Notes: generated by a model not told the origin, from the sequence alone. DNA of 64,000 nt from Micromonospora terminaliae (GCF_009671205.1 NZ_CP045309.1:3720001-3784000), one strand, 5' to 3'. Shown: positions 25,308 to 35,149, counted from the first letter of the stretch. Numbers and translations are program-made.

Positions 25308-25802
25308 TCAGGGGGTGACCGCCGGCGACGGGGTGTTGCCGCCCGGCGTCTCGCCCGCGATGCACCAGTCGGCGCCGCTGCGGGTGACCGTGAACAGCAG
25401 CGAGCGGGTGGCCTTGCGGGACCCGACGGCCACGGTGACCGAGGTGCTCACCTCCTCGCCCTGCGGGCCGGACCGGACGTCGGTGATGGTGGCCTGCGGG
25501 ACGGTGAAGTGGTCGGCGAAGTCGCCGTTCGGCCCGGTGGCGGCCGCGTCGAAGGCGCTCTGCATGGGTGCGCAGAGCTGGCTGCGGCCGGCGTCGACGT
25601 CCTTGGCCGCCATCGCGTCCAGGTACGCCTGGACCCGCTCCCGGCTCTTGGCCGCCGCCTCCTCGGCCGGCGCCCGCTGGGATCCGCTGGCCGGGCTGTC
25701 CGGGGCGTCGTCCCCGCCGCCGAGGCCGCAGCCGGCCAGCGTGACCGGCAGGAGCGCGAGCAGGGCCGCGCCGGCCACCGCCCTCGGGTGCGTCAGGCCC
25801 AT
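25308..25802 (-). CDS. Secreted lipoprotein of unknown function
   Basis: 164-residue predicted lipoprotein: signal peptide with lipobox LAGC (Cys near residue 25), then an Asp/Ser/Gly/Pro spacer and a domain of about 115 residues (AAAKSRERVQAYLDAMAAKD, then TVTRSGADWCIAG). The size and the YLDAMAAKD/WCI pattern recall NTF2-like/DUF4878-type lipoproteins of actinobacteria, but I do not recognise a specific family. One further Cys pair (QLCAPM and DWCIAG) could form a disulphide. ATG at 25802 with GGAAGGGGA upstream. It lies 114 nt upstream of the DAHP synthase gene; no functional link is evident. Confidence 0.85.
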   Translation of the reverse strand: MGLTHPRAVAGAALLALLPVTLAGCGLGGGDDAPDSPASGSQRAPAEEAAAKSRERVQAYLDAMAAKDVDAGRSQLCAPMQSAFDAAATGPNGDFADHFTVPQATITDVRSGPQGEEVSTSVTVAVGSRKATRSLLFTVTRSGADWCIAGETPGGNTPSPAVTP

Positions 25803-26045
25803 CGGTCCCCTTCCATCGGCGCGGACATCGGGACATGCCGAGCGGCGAGTCTGTCACATCGACACCGCCGGATGCCGGTCCGCCGGGCCGCCCGGGGGCG
25901 CCCGCCGCCCGGCTCCGCGACGGCCGTCCCATCCTCGCCCGGATGGTCCCGGCCGGCCAGAGCGGCACGCGGATCGGCGTCCGCCCGCACGGAATGGACG
26001 CCGGGCCGGCCGGCGCCGACAATGGCGTACCCCCGAAGGAGGTGA

Positions 26046-27032
26046 TTGGCCATCCTCGCCGTGGCATCGGTCGACACCGCCTGGCTGCCCCCGGCCGAGC
26101 GGTTCGACTTCTGGCAGGACCTGGTGGCCCGCGAGTCGGCGGCCGCCCGGATCAGCACCGCGCACGCGGGCGACTTCGCCGCCTCGGCCCGGGCGGTCGA
26201 CCTGGGCGTGGTCCGGCTCGGCGCCTGGCGGTACCCGTCGCTGGAGCTGGCCCGTACCCCGAGGTTGATCCGCAGCTCGGACCCCGAGCTCTACCAGCTC
26301 GTCCTGCCGCTGAACGGCCACGGCGTGGTGTCGCAGCAGCGGCGGTCGGGCCGGCTCGGCCCGTCCGGTTTCGCCTTCATCGACACCGTCCGCCCGCACG
26401 GCTCCCGTCAGGTGCCGGACCGGGCCGCCGACCGGCTGGAGACGCTGACCGTGCTGGTGCCGCACCGGGCGCTGCCGCTGCCGCCGCGCCGGGCGGCGGC
26501 GCTGCTCGCCGCGAAGGTCCCCGCCGATACCGGGATGGGTGCCCTGTTGGCCACCTTCCTGCGCCGGCTGGTGGCCCACCCCGAGCAGTACGACGCCTCG
26601 GACGCGCCACGGCTCGACCGGATCGCCCTGGATCTGATCGCCGGGACCCTGGCCCGGCATCTGGAGGCCGAGCGGGAACTCCCGGTGGAGGTGCGGGTCA
26701 CCGGCCTGCGGGCCCGGGTGGAGGCGTGGATCCGGGAGCACCTGGCCGACCCCGGGCTCACGCCGACCGTCGTCGCGGAGGCGCACCACATCTCGCTGCG
26801 CGCACTGCACCGGCTCTTCGACGACACCGGCACGAGCGTGGCGGCCCTGATCCGCACGGCCCGGCTGGACGGCTGCTTCCGGGACCTGGCCGACCCGGGG
26901 CTGCGGCACCTCGCCGTCCACCAGGTCGCCGCCCGCTGGGGCTTCCGGGACCGGGCGCACTTCAGCCGCGCGTTCCGTGCCGCGTACGGGTTCTCGCCCC
27001 GCGAGCACCGGGCGCGCAGCATCCGTACCTGA
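26046..27032 (+). CDS. AraC family transcriptional regulator
   Basis: 328-residue regulator of the AraC-binding-like/feaR type. N-terminal ligand domain of about 210 residues (PPAERFDFWQDLV, then LGAWRYPSLELARTPRLI), C-terminal double helix-turn-helix (VVAEAHHISLRALHRLFDDT and VAARWGFRDRAHFSRAFRAA, YGFSPREHR), classic AraC. Start: a TTG at 26046 placed directly after AAGGAGGTGA, an almost perfect anti-16S match with a very short spacer; the next in-frame start is GTG at 26061, 18 nt from that site. Convergent to the chitinase gene. Target genes cannot be named. Confidence 0.87.
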   Translation: MAILAVASVDTAWLPPAERFDFWQDLVARESAAARISTAHAGDFAASARAVDLGVVRLGAWRYPSLELARTPRLIRSSDPELYQLVLPLNGHGVVSQQRRSGRLGPSGFAFIDTVRPHGSRQVPDRAADRLETLTVLVPHRALPLPPRRAAALLAAKVPADTGMGALLATFLRRLVAHPEQYDASDAPRLDRIALDLIAGTLARHLEAERELPVEVRVTGLRARVEAWIREHLADPGLTPTVVAEAHHISLRALHRLFDDTGTSVAALIRTARLDGCFRDLADPGLRHLAVHQVAARWGFRDRAHFSRAFRAAYGFSPREHRARSIRT

Positions 27033-27044
27033 ACGGGACACCGC

Positions 27045-27075
27045 GCGGGGAGGGGCCGGTGCGGCCCCTCCCCGC
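27045..27075. terminator. Bidirectional terminator between AraC regulator and chitinase
   Basis: Perfect 13-bp inverted repeat (27045-27057 and 27063-27075) with a 5-nt loop, between two convergent stop codons. No long T-tract, as is usual in this genome. Confidence 0.85.
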
Positions 27076-27102
27076 CGGGTGGGTGGTGCGTCGGCCCTCG
27101 GC

Positions 27103-28740
<1,638 letters not shown>

Positions 28741-28760
28741 ACGGCGTCTCCCCAAACAGT

Positions 28761-28817
28761 TAGGAAACTTTCCAGATTGGATGCTGAGACGCTACTCACG
28801 CGTCATCACTTCGTCAA
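28761..28817 (-). promoter_or_regulatory. Chitinase promoter with TAGGAAACTTTCC operator
   Basis: On the minus strand TTGACG (28817-28812) and TAGCGT (28794-28789) are separated by 17 nt, a textbook housekeeping promoter; transcription should begin near 28782. The dyad GGAAA-C-TTTCC inside TAGGAAACTTTCC (28761-28773) lies about 10-20 nt downstream of that start and 20 nt before the GGGGAGA ribosome site. That position suits a repressor blocking the polymerase. The same sequence with one change occurs at 29385-29397. Confidence 0.8.
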
Positions 28818-28883
28818 GATGTAGATGCATCGATTCATCGGGTCGGCCTCCGGGCGGCCTCCGCGGCCCCGTAGCCTCGTCCC

Positions 28884-29375
28884 ATGACGGTTTTCGACGT
28901 GCAGATCGACGCTCTCAACGGCGGCCCGGCCGACCTCGGGCGCTACCGCGGCCGGGCCCTGCTGGTGGTCAACGTGGCGTCCCGCTGCGGCCTCACCCCG
29001 CAGTACGCCGGCCTCCAGGCCCTCGCCGACGAGTACGCCGAGCGGGGCCTCACCGTGCTCGGCGTGCCGTGCAACCAGTTCGCCGGCCAGGAGCCCGGCA
29101 GCGCCGCCGAGATCGAGGAGTTCTGCCAGGTCAACTACGGCGTGACGTTCCCGCTCACGGAGAAGGTCGACGTCAACGGCCCGCACCGGCACCCGCTCTA
29201 CGCCGAACTCGTGTCCACTCCCGACGCCGAGGGGCACACCGGCGACGTGCGGTGGAACTTCGAGAAGTTCCTCGTGGCGCCGGACGGCACCGTGGCCGCC
29301 CGGTTCGCCCCGACCGTGACCCCGGACTCCCCCGAGCTGCGCGCCGCCGTCGAGAAGGCGCTGCCGGTCGGCTGA
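28884..29375 (+). CDS. Glutathione peroxidase family protein (thiol peroxidase)
   Basis: 163-residue thioredoxin-fold peroxidase. NVASRCGLTPQYAGL holds the peroxidatic Cys near residue 35 (Cys rather than selenocysteine), GVPCNQFAGQEPGS holds the Gln and a second Cys, and WNFEKFLVAPDGTVAARF holds the catalytic Trp-Asn. Bacterial members normally use thioredoxin or mycothiol-linked reductants; with no glutathione expected in an actinomycete, thioredoxin dependence is likely. TAGCCT at 28872-28877 ahead of the ATG at 28884 points to a leaderless mRNA. Divergent from the chitinase gene. Confidence 0.92.
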   Translation: MTVFDVQIDALNGGPADLGRYRGRALLVVNVASRCGLTPQYAGLQALADEYAERGLTVLGVPCNQFAGQEPGSAAEIEEFCQVNYGVTFPLTEKVDVNGPHRHPLYAELVSTPDAEGHTGDVRWNFEKFLVAPDGTVAARFAPTVTPDSPELRAAVEKALPVG

Positions 29376-29384
29376 CGTCCTTTG

Positions 29385-29426
29385 TAGGGAACTTTCCTTG
29401 ACCGCCCATCGAGCTGTAGCTAAATT
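29385..29426 (+). promoter_or_regulatory. NamZ-like gene promoter with TAGGGAACTTTCC operator
   Basis: TTGACC (29398-29403) and TAAATT (29421-29426) are 17 nt apart. TAGGGAACTTTCC (29385-29397) abuts the -35 box and matches the chitinase-promoter site at 12 of 13 positions. Being upstream of -35 here but downstream of the start site at the chitinase gene, the factor could act differently at the two promoters. Confidence 0.72.
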
Positions 29427-29453
29427 TCAATGACCTCGGACGAGGAGGTCATG

Positions 29454-30746
29454 ATGGAGCGCAGAAAGTTCCTGGCCGGCGCGGGCGCGGTCACCGCGGG
29501 TGCGGTCGTCGCGGCGGCCCCGGGCACGGCCGCACCGGCGGTGCCCGGAATCCGCCGGGTGGCGACCGGCCTGGACGTGCTGGTCGGTTCCGGCTTCGCC
29601 GAACTGGACGGCCAGCGGGTCGGAGTGGTGTCCAACCCCACCGGTGTGGACTCGGCCTACCGGCACCTGGTCGACCTCATGCACGAGTCGGGCGCCGTGC
29701 AGGTCGTCGCGGCGTTCGGCCCCGAACACGGGTTCCGCGGCTCCGCCCAGGCCGGCGGCAGCGAGGGCACCGGGACGGACGCCCGCACCGGCATCACGGT
29801 CTACGACGCGTACGGCGCCAGCCAGGCCAAGTGGGAGAGCCTGTTCACGACGGCCGACGTGGACACCGTCGTCTTCGACATCCAGGACGTCGGCGCCCGG
29901 TTCTACACCTACATCTGGACGATGTACACCTCGATGGTCGCGGCGGCCCGCGTCGGCAGGCGGTACGTCGTGCTCGACCGGCCAAACCCGGTCGGCGGCC
30001 GCGCGTACGGGCCCATGATGACGCCCGCCTACACGTCCGGCGTGGGGTTGAAGGAGATCGTCCAGCAGCACGGCATGACCGTCGGCGAGCTGGCCCGGTT
30101 CTTCAACGCGGAGTTCCTGCCCGCCGACGCCGGCCGATCCGTCGAGCTGGAGGTGGTGCGGTGCCGGAACTGGAAGCGTGACAAGCTCGCCGCCGACACC
30201 GACCTGCCCTGGGTGATGCCCAGCCCGAACATGCCCACACCCGACACGGCGCTGGTCTACCCGGGCACCTGCCTGTTCGAGGGCGTCGCGTCGATCACCG
30301 AGGGGCGGGGCACCTGCCGGCCGTTCGAGCTGATCGGCGGGCTCGCCGGCGACTTCGACCACCACTGGGGAGACCGGCTCAACGCCCGGAACCTGCCGGG
30401 TGTCGAGTTCCGCGAGGCGTACTTCTCGCCGACGGCGGCCGGGCAGAAGCCGGCCCTGCTCAACAAGCTCTGCGCCGGCGTCGAGGTCAAGGTCGTCGAC
30501 CGGGCCGCCTACGACCCGATCCGCACCGCGGTGGCGATGCTCGTCGAGGCGCGGAAGTACCCGGCCTTCGCGTGGCGGTACGACTCGTACGACGCGGTCC
30601 GGCCGTACTGGGTGGACAAGCTGACCGGCTCGCCCCGCCTGCGCACGATGATCGACGCCGGAGCCGACGTGGACGACGTGGTCGGCGCCTGGGCCGACGA
30701 GCTGGCGGCGTTCGACCGACGCCGGCGCCCGTACCTGCTCTACTGA
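29454..30746 (+). CDS. DUF1343/NamZ-like exo-beta-N-acetylmuramidase, Tat-type signal
   Basis: 430-residue exported protein of the DUF1343 family, whose B. subtilis member NamZ (YbbC) removes terminal MurNAc from peptidoglycan fragments. N-terminus MERRKFLAGAGAVTAGAVVA is a twin-arginine-like signal. Core motifs: GLDVLVGSGFAELDGQRVGV, VSNPTGVDSAYRH, AAFGPEHGFRG, VVFDIQDVGARFYTYIWTM, VLDRPNPVGG, WVMPSPNMPTPDTALVYPGT and FEGVASITEGRGT. Full length. ATG 29454 was chosen because GGAGG ends 5 nt upstream; ATGs at 29430 and 29451 are possible. It shares an operator-like site with the chitinase. Predicted to recycle cell-wall sugars outside the cell. Confidence 0.9.
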   Translation: MERRKFLAGAGAVTAGAVVAAAPGTAAPAVPGIRRVATGLDVLVGSGFAELDGQRVGVVSNPTGVDSAYRHLVDLMHESGAVQVVAAFGPEHGFRGSAQAGGSEGTGTDARTGITVYDAYGASQAKWESLFTTADVDTVVFDIQDVGARFYTYIWTMYTSMVAAARVGRRYVVLDRPNPVGGRAYGPMMTPAYTSGVGLKEIVQQHGMTVGELARFFNAEFLPADAGRSVELEVVRCRNWKRDKLAADTDLPWVMPSPNMPTPDTALVYPGTCLFEGVASITEGRGTCRPFELIGGLAGDFDHHWGDRLNARNLPGVEFREAYFSPTAAGQKPALLNKLCAGVEVKVVDRAAYDPIRTAVAMLVEARKYPAFAWRYDSYDAVRPYWVDKLTGSPRLRTMIDAGADVDDVVGAWADELAAFDRRRRPYLLY

Positions 30747-30754
30747 GCCGACGA

Positions 30755-30784
30755 CGGGGCCCGGGGTGCGCACCCCGGGCCCCG
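30755..30784. terminator. 30-bp perfect palindrome between convergent genes
   Basis: A fully self-complementary 30-bp GC-rich palindrome (15 + 15, no loop) lies between the stops of the NamZ-like and SGNH hydrolase genes, 8 and 6 nt from them. Bidirectional terminator is the simplest reading. Confidence 0.88.
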
Positions 30785-30790
30785 CACCGG

Positions 30791-31594
30791 TCAGCCCGCG
30801 GCGGAGCGGAAGACCGGGTAGTAGCCGCCGGACTGCCCCGCGGCCGTCGGGTGGTACGAGACGGTGAGGTTCAGGTAGTTCAACGCGTGCAGCCACTTCT
30901 CGCCGTAGCTGCACAGCTGGTGGCCCACGAAGATCGAGCGGACGTCGGCGAACGTGAAGCCGGCCGAGGTGGCCGCCGTGCGGGTGATGTCGTCGACCAG
31001 GTTGATCCCCTCGTTGATCTTCGCCCGCGAGGTGGCGCTGAGCCCGACGCAGACCGTGCCGAGCTGGTAGAAGACCGGGTAGCCGACGACCACGACGCGG
31101 GCGGAGGGCGAGCGGCTCCGGATGCCGTTGTAGACGGTGGCCAGCTTGCCGGGAAGCTGCGTGCGGGCCTTGTCCTCGGCGGCCTGGATCGCCGCCACGC
31201 ACTGGGTCTCGCCCTGCAGCACGCAGGTGCTCATGATGGTGGAGAAGCCGACGTCGTTGCCGCCGACCGTGACGCTGACCAGCGTGGTGGTCGAGGAGAG
31301 CGCGGAGAGCTGGTTGTTGACGACGTCCGTGGTGGTCGCGCCGGAGCAGGCGACCGACCGGTACGAGGCCGGCCGGATGTTGGTGTTGTAGAGCGCCGGG
31401 TAGGCGTTGGTGCTGCGCAGGCAGGACCCGCTCTCGGAGGTGTAGCTGTCGGCGCCGACGCCGGAGGCGTACGAGTCACCGAGGGCGACGTAGCGGTCGG
31501 TCGGGGCCGCCTGGGCGGGGGTGGCCAGGGTCAGCGTGGCCCCGAACGAGGCGGCCAGGGTCAGGGCGAGGGTGGCAAGACGGGATCTCCGCAC
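30791..31594 (-). CDS. Secreted SGNH/GDSL-type esterase or lipase
   Basis: 267-residue secreted hydrolase. Signal peptide about 1-29 (ending TPAQAA). Block I YVALGDSYASGVGA with the nucleophilic Ser (GDSY), block III VTVGGNDVGF (Asn), and block V with Asp/His near SYHPTAAGQ. Six cysteines (SGSCL, VACSG, STCVL, TQCVA, TVCVG, QLCSY) would form three disulphides as in the Streptomyces scabies esterase/S. rimosus lipase group. GTG at 31594 with AGGAG 7 nt upstream. Substrate could be lipid or polysaccharide acetyl esters; the adjacent chitinase and NamZ-like genes fit an exo-enzyme group. Confidence 0.92.
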   Translation of the reverse strand: MRRSRLATLALTLAASFGATLTLATPAQAAPTDRYVALGDSYASGVGADSYTSESGSCLRSTNAYPALYNTNIRPASYRSVACSGATTTDVVNNQLSALSSTTTLVSVTVGGNDVGFSTIMSTCVLQGETQCVAAIQAAEDKARTQLPGKLATVYNGIRSRSPSARVVVVGYPVFYQLGTVCVGLSATSRAKINEGINLVDDITRTAATSAGFTFADVRSIFVGHQLCSYGEKWLHALNYLNLTVSYHPTAAGQSGGYYPVFRSAAG

Positions 31595-31773
31595 GTCGCA
31601 CTCCTGGGGGTGGGAAGTGGTGGTGCGAGATAGATATCAATGAATCGGACCCGGACGGAAGATCAACGTTTCGCGCCGGTTGCCCATAGACGCTTATTGA
31701 TACAAATCGTTGTCATGACGGTGATCGGAACTGAAGGATTTCGCCACCGCGCGGGGCGGGCTAGGCTCGGCGG

Positions 31774-32721
31774 GTGCGGTTGATCACCGGGGACGACATC
31801 GCGGCGGCCGAGCGGCGCCTGGACGGGCGGGTCGTCCGCACGCCACTGCTGGACGCGCCGGCCCTCGCGGCCGACCTGGGCCTCCGGCTGGCCGTGAAGG
31901 CCGAGAACCTCCAGCACACCGGCAGCTTCAAGGTCCGGGGCGCCACGAACGCCCTGCTCGCGCACGGCGAGCGCGCCGGCACACCGGCCGGGCTGGTGGC
32001 CTTCTCCGCCGGCAACCACGCGATCGCGGTGGCCCACGTCGCCCGCGCCGCCGGGCTGCCCGCGGTGGTCTGCATGCCGCCGCACGCGGTGCCCGCCAAG
32101 CTGGCCGCGGTGCGCCGGCTCGGCGCCGAGGCGGTGCTCACCGACGACCTGCTGGCCACCGCCGAGGCCGTCGCCGCCGAACGCGGCTTCCACCTGCTCG
32201 CGCCCTTCGACGACCCCGACGTGATCGCCGGTCAGGCCACCGTGGGACGGGAGATCCTGGCCGACGGGCCACCCCCGGACGTGGTGCTCGTCCCGGTGGG
32301 CGGCGGCGGGCTGATCAGCGGGATCGCCGCGGCGATCCGGGCCGGGTCACCGCGCACGCGGATCGTCGGCGTGGAGCCGGACGGGGCCAACGCGATGTCC
32401 CACGCGCTGCGGACCGGGACCCACACCCTGCCGGGCCGCCCCGCCTCGGTCGCCGACGGCCTGGCCGCCCCGTTCGCCGGGCGGCACACCCTGGCGCACG
32501 TCCGGGCGCTGGTCGACACCGTGGTCGAGGTGCCCGAGGCGGCCGTCCTGCCCGCCTGGGCGGACCTCGTCGAGGCCACGAAGCTGCTGGTCGAGCCGGC
32601 CGCCGCGGTCACCCTGGCGGCGCTGCGCGCGGGGCTCGTCGAGGTGGCGCCCGGCGAGCGGACGGTCCTGGTGCTCAGCGGCGGCAACGTCGCCCCGGCC
32701 GTGCTGGCCACGCTCGGCTGA
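31774..32721 (+). CDS. Threonine/serine dehydratase (fold-type II PLP enzyme)
   Basis: 315-residue PLP enzyme. PLP lysine in HTGSFKVRGATNAL, AFSAGNHAIAVAHVA substrate loop, and the phosphate-binding PVGGGGLISGIAAA. No ACT regulatory domain, so it is the short catabolic type (threonine dehydratase or serine/threo-3-hydroxyaspartate dehydratase); the exact substrate is uncertain. TAGGCT at 31762-31767 before the GTG at 31774 indicates a leaderless mRNA. The 179-nt region upstream is AT-rich and contains TATCAATGA (31635) and TTATTGATA (31694), a loose inverted pair that could serve this gene or the divergent esterase. Confidence 0.9.
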   Translation: MRLITGDDIAAAERRLDGRVVRTPLLDAPALAADLGLRLAVKAENLQHTGSFKVRGATNALLAHGERAGTPAGLVAFSAGNHAIAVAHVARAAGLPAVVCMPPHAVPAKLAAVRRLGAEAVLTDDLLATAEAVAAERGFHLLAPFDDPDVIAGQATVGREILADGPPPDVVLVPVGGGGLISGIAAAIRAGSPRTRIVGVEPDGANAMSHALRTGTHTLPGRPASVADGLAAPFAGRHTLAHVRALVDTVVEVPEAAVLPAWADLVEATKLLVEPAAAVTLAALRAGLVEVAPGERTVLVLSGGNVAPAVLATLG

Positions 32722-32796
32722 CGGACCGGCTCCCGCGCGTCGGACCGGGCGGCTCGCGCGTCGGACCGGACGGCTCCCGCGCGTCAGACCGGGCGG
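32722..32796. repeat. Short degenerate tandem repeat downstream of the dehydratase
   Basis: Three copies of about 19-23 bp (32722-32740, 32741-32761, 32762-32784; core CGGACCGG...GCGCGT) plus a partial fourth fill the gap between two convergent genes. Probably slippage-derived; no stem or gene is obvious. Confidence 0.75.
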
Positions 32797-32818
32797 CGGC
32801 CCGGTCGGTTCTCCGCCG

Positions 32819-33169
32819 TCACACCGGCCGGCGGCCCGCGAAGCCGCACTCCACCCGGTGGTACCAGCGGATGTCGGTGTCGCCCTCCAGCCAGCACCAG
32901 AGCACGGCCCGGCCGTCCCGCTCACCGGGGAAGTCGAGCAGCACGGGGGCGATTCCCTTGACCTGGATGCCGTGCTGGTGGAACTCCTCCACGACGGCGT
33001 GCAGCCGCGCCTCCAGGGCCTTCACCTCGGCCAGCCCACCGAGCGCGCTGACCCCGTGGTCGGCCAGGTCGATCCGGAGTTCGGCGAGGTCGGCGCGGAG
33101 CCGGATCAGCTCGTCGACGCGAGGCCGCAGGGTGGCCACCAGGTGTCGCGCCTGGGCGAGAGTGAACAC
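32819..33169 (-). CDS. DUF2203 family protein
   Basis: 116-residue mostly helical protein of the DUF2203 family, unknown function. N-terminal VFTLAQARHLVATLRPRVDE, a coiled segment of long helices, then a small beta domain with LLDFPGERDGRAVLWCWLEG and the conserved ending VECGFAGRRP. The GTG at 33169 was preferred over the GTG at 33187 because CATACT lies 6 nt upstream (leaderless) and the family begins with this F-T-x-A-x-A motif. It follows proC on the same strand by 61 nt. Confidence 0.85.
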   Translation of the reverse strand: MFTLAQARHLVATLRPRVDELIRLRADLAELRIDLADHGVSALGGLAEVKALEARLHAVVEEFHQHGIQVKGIAPVLLDFPGERDGRAVLWCWLEGDTDIRWYHRVECGFAGRRPV

Positions 33170-33230
33170 CGCGCCAGTATGGGACACGCCGCCCGGGACC
33201 GGACCCCGGTCGCCGTCCGGGGCGCGCGGG

Positions 33231-34049
33231 TCAGTCGGCCTGGGCGGCCAGTTCGCGGGCCCGGTCCCGGGCCGCCTCCAGGGCCGCCAGCATGGCCGCG
33301 CGGACGCCGTGGTTCTCCAGCTCGCGGATGGCGTTGATCGTTGTGCCGGCCGGTGAGGTGACCGCCTCGCGGAGCTTCACCGGGTGCTCGCCGGAGTCGC
33401 GCAGCATCACGGCCGAGCCGATGGCGGTCTGCACGATGAGGTCGTGCGCCACCTGGCGGGGCAGGCCGAGCAGGATGCCCGCGTCGATCATGGCCTCGAC
33501 CAGCAGGTAGAAGTAGGCCGGGCCGGAGCCGGAGAGGGCGGTCACCGCGTCCTGCTGGGACTCGGGCACCCGGAGGGTGGCGCCGAGCGGCTTGAACATC
33601 TCCTCGGCCAGGGCCAGGTGCGCGCCGGTGGCGTGCGCGCCGGGCGAGATCGCGCTCATCGCCTCGTCGACCAGGGCCGGCGTGTTGGTCATGACCCGGA
33701 CCACCGGGGTGCCCTCGGGCAGCCGGCGGTTGAAGAAGGCGGTGGGCAGGCCGGCGCAGAGCGAGATCACCAGCTTGTCGGCGGGCACCTTGGGGCCGAT
33801 CTCGTCGAGCAGCGCGCCCGCGTCCTGCGGCTTGACGGACACGGCGAGCACCTCGGCCTCGTCGACCGCGGTGAGGTTGTCCACCACCCGGACGCCGTAC
33901 CGGGCGGTCAGTTCCTCGGCGCGGGCGGGCCGCCGGGCGGTGGCGAGCAGCCGCTCGACCGGCCAGCCGGAGCGGAGCAGGCCGGAGAGCATGAGCTCGC
34001 CGATCTTGCCCGCGCCGATCACCGCGACCGTGTGCACCTCGGGTGCCAT
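33231..34049 (-). CDS. proC: Pyrroline-5-carboxylate reductase
   Basis: 272-residue NAD(P)H-dependent reductase making L-proline. Rossmann motif AVIGAGKIGELMLSGLL at the N-terminus, VSVKPQD, VRVMTNTPALVDEAMSAIS, and the family signature TALSGSGPAYFYLLVEAMID, then HPVKLREAVTSPAGTTINAI. Full length. ATG at 34049 with GAGAGGGG about 9 nt upstream. Lies 71 nt after pfkA on the same strand. Confidence 0.95.
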   Translation of the reverse strand: MAPEVHTVAVIGAGKIGELMLSGLLRSGWPVERLLATARRPARAEELTARYGVRVVDNLTAVDEAEVLAVSVKPQDAGALLDEIGPKVPADKLVISLCAGLPTAFFNRRLPEGTPVVRVMTNTPALVDEAMSAISPGAHATGAHLALAEEMFKPLGATLRVPESQQDAVTALSGSGPAYFYLLVEAMIDAGILLGLPRQVAHDLIVQTAIGSAVMLRDSGEHPVKLREAVTSPAGTTINAIRELENHGVRAAMLAALEAARDRARELAAQAD

Positions 34050-34120
34050 GAGCCGTACCCCTCTCGGTGGAGGTGTGGGCGCGGCGGGCCCGCCGGGGAC
34101 CCGCCGCGCCGCCGCCGTCG

Positions 34121-35149
34121 TCAGCTGCCGAAGAAGACCTCGGCCTCGGCGTACCGCTCCAGCGGCACGGTCTTCAGCTCCCGCGTGGCCTCGGCCAGGG
34201 GGACGCGGACGATGTCCGTGCTCTGCATCGCGACCATCTTGCCCCAGTCGCCCTCGTTGGCGGCGTCGATGGCGTGCAGGCCGAGCCGGGTGGCGAGCAC
34301 CCGGTCGAAGGCGGTCGGGGTGCCGCCGCGCTGGATGTGGCCGAGCACCACGGTGCGGGCCTCCTTGCCGGTCTTCGCCTCCAGCTGCTCGGCGAGCCAC
34401 TGGCCGATGCCGCCGAGGCGGACGTGGCCGAACGCGTCGAGCTCCTGGTTGTGCAGCACCATCTGGCCGTCCAGCGGCTGGGCGCCCTCGGCGACCACGA
34501 CGATCGGGGCGTACTGGTGCTGGAAGCGCTTCTCGACGTACCCGGCGACCTGCTCGACGTCGAACTGCCGCTCCGGCAGCAGGATCACGTTGGCGCCGCC
34601 GGCGAGACCGGCGTGCAGGGCGATCCAGCCGGCGTGCCGGCCCATCACCTCGACGACCAGGGTGCGGTGGTGGCTCTCCGCCGTGGTGTGCAGCCGGTCG
34701 ATCGCCTCCATGGCGATGTTGACGGCGGTGTCGAAGCCGAAGGTGTAGTCGGTGGCGCCGAGGTCGTTGTCGATGGTCTTCGGCACGCCGATGACATGGA
34801 CGCCCAGCTCGTGCAGCTTGGTGGCGACACCCAGGGTGTCCTCGCCGCCGATCGCGATCAGCGCGTCCACACCCTGCGCGGCGAGGTTGTCCTTGATCCG
34901 CTCGACGCCGCCGTCGATCTTGAAGGGGTTGGTCCGGGACGAGCCGAGGATGGTGCCGCCGCGCGGCAGGATCCCGCGGACGTCCGCGATGCCCAGCGGC
35001 TTGGACAGGCCCTCCAGCGGGCCCTTCCAGCCGTCGCGGAAGCCCACGAACTCGTGACCGTAGGTGGCGACGCCCTTGCGGACCACCGCCCGAATCACCG
35101 CATTGAGACCAGGGCAGTCGCCGCCGCCGGTGAGCACGCCGATACGCAT
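34121..35149 (-). CDS. pfkA: 6-phosphofructokinase, sequence signature of PPi-dependent/group III enzymes
   Basis: 342-residue phosphofructokinase. MRIGVLTGGGDCPGLNAVIR begins the fold. The phosphoryl-donor site reads GGEDTLG and the loop VPKTIDND. In ATP-PFKs these positions are usually GGDGS and PGTIDND (Gly104/Gly124); Asp and Lys at the two positions are the signature of PPi-dependent PFKs such as that of Amycolatopsis methanolica. MGRHAGWIAL and GHIQRGGTPTAFDR (fructose-6-phosphate site) are intact. The ATG at 35149 follows AGGAGG at about 10 nt; an ATG at 35173 is less likely. The cofactor needs biochemical proof. Confidence 0.92.
   Translation of the reverse strand: MRIGVLTGGGDCPGLNAVIRAVVRKGVATYGHEFVGFRDGWKGPLEGLSKPLGIADVRGILPRGGTILGSSRTNPFKIDGGVERIKDNLAAQGVDALIAIGGEDTLGVATKLHELGVHVIGVPKTIDNDLGATDYTFGFDTAVNIAMEAIDRLHTTAESHHRTLVVEVMGRHAGWIALHAGLAGGANVILLPERQFDVEQVAGYVEKRFQHQYAPIVVVAEGAQPLDGQMVLHNQELDAFGHVRLGGIGQWLAEQLEAKTGKEARTVVLGHIQRGGTPTAFDRVLATRLGLHAIDAANEGDWGKMVAMQSTDIVRVPLAEATRELKTVPLERYAEAEVFFGS

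Noticed and set aside
26036..26048. Sequence resembling the 3' end of 16S rRNA (AAGGAGGTGATTGG)
   Set aside because: No rRNA sequence precedes it; it is a Shine-Dalgarno site in front of an AraC-type gene.
30755..30784. Perfect 30-bp palindrome as a possible recombination or attachment site
   Set aside because: It lies exactly between convergent stops and is pure GC, which fits a terminator; no integrase is nearby.
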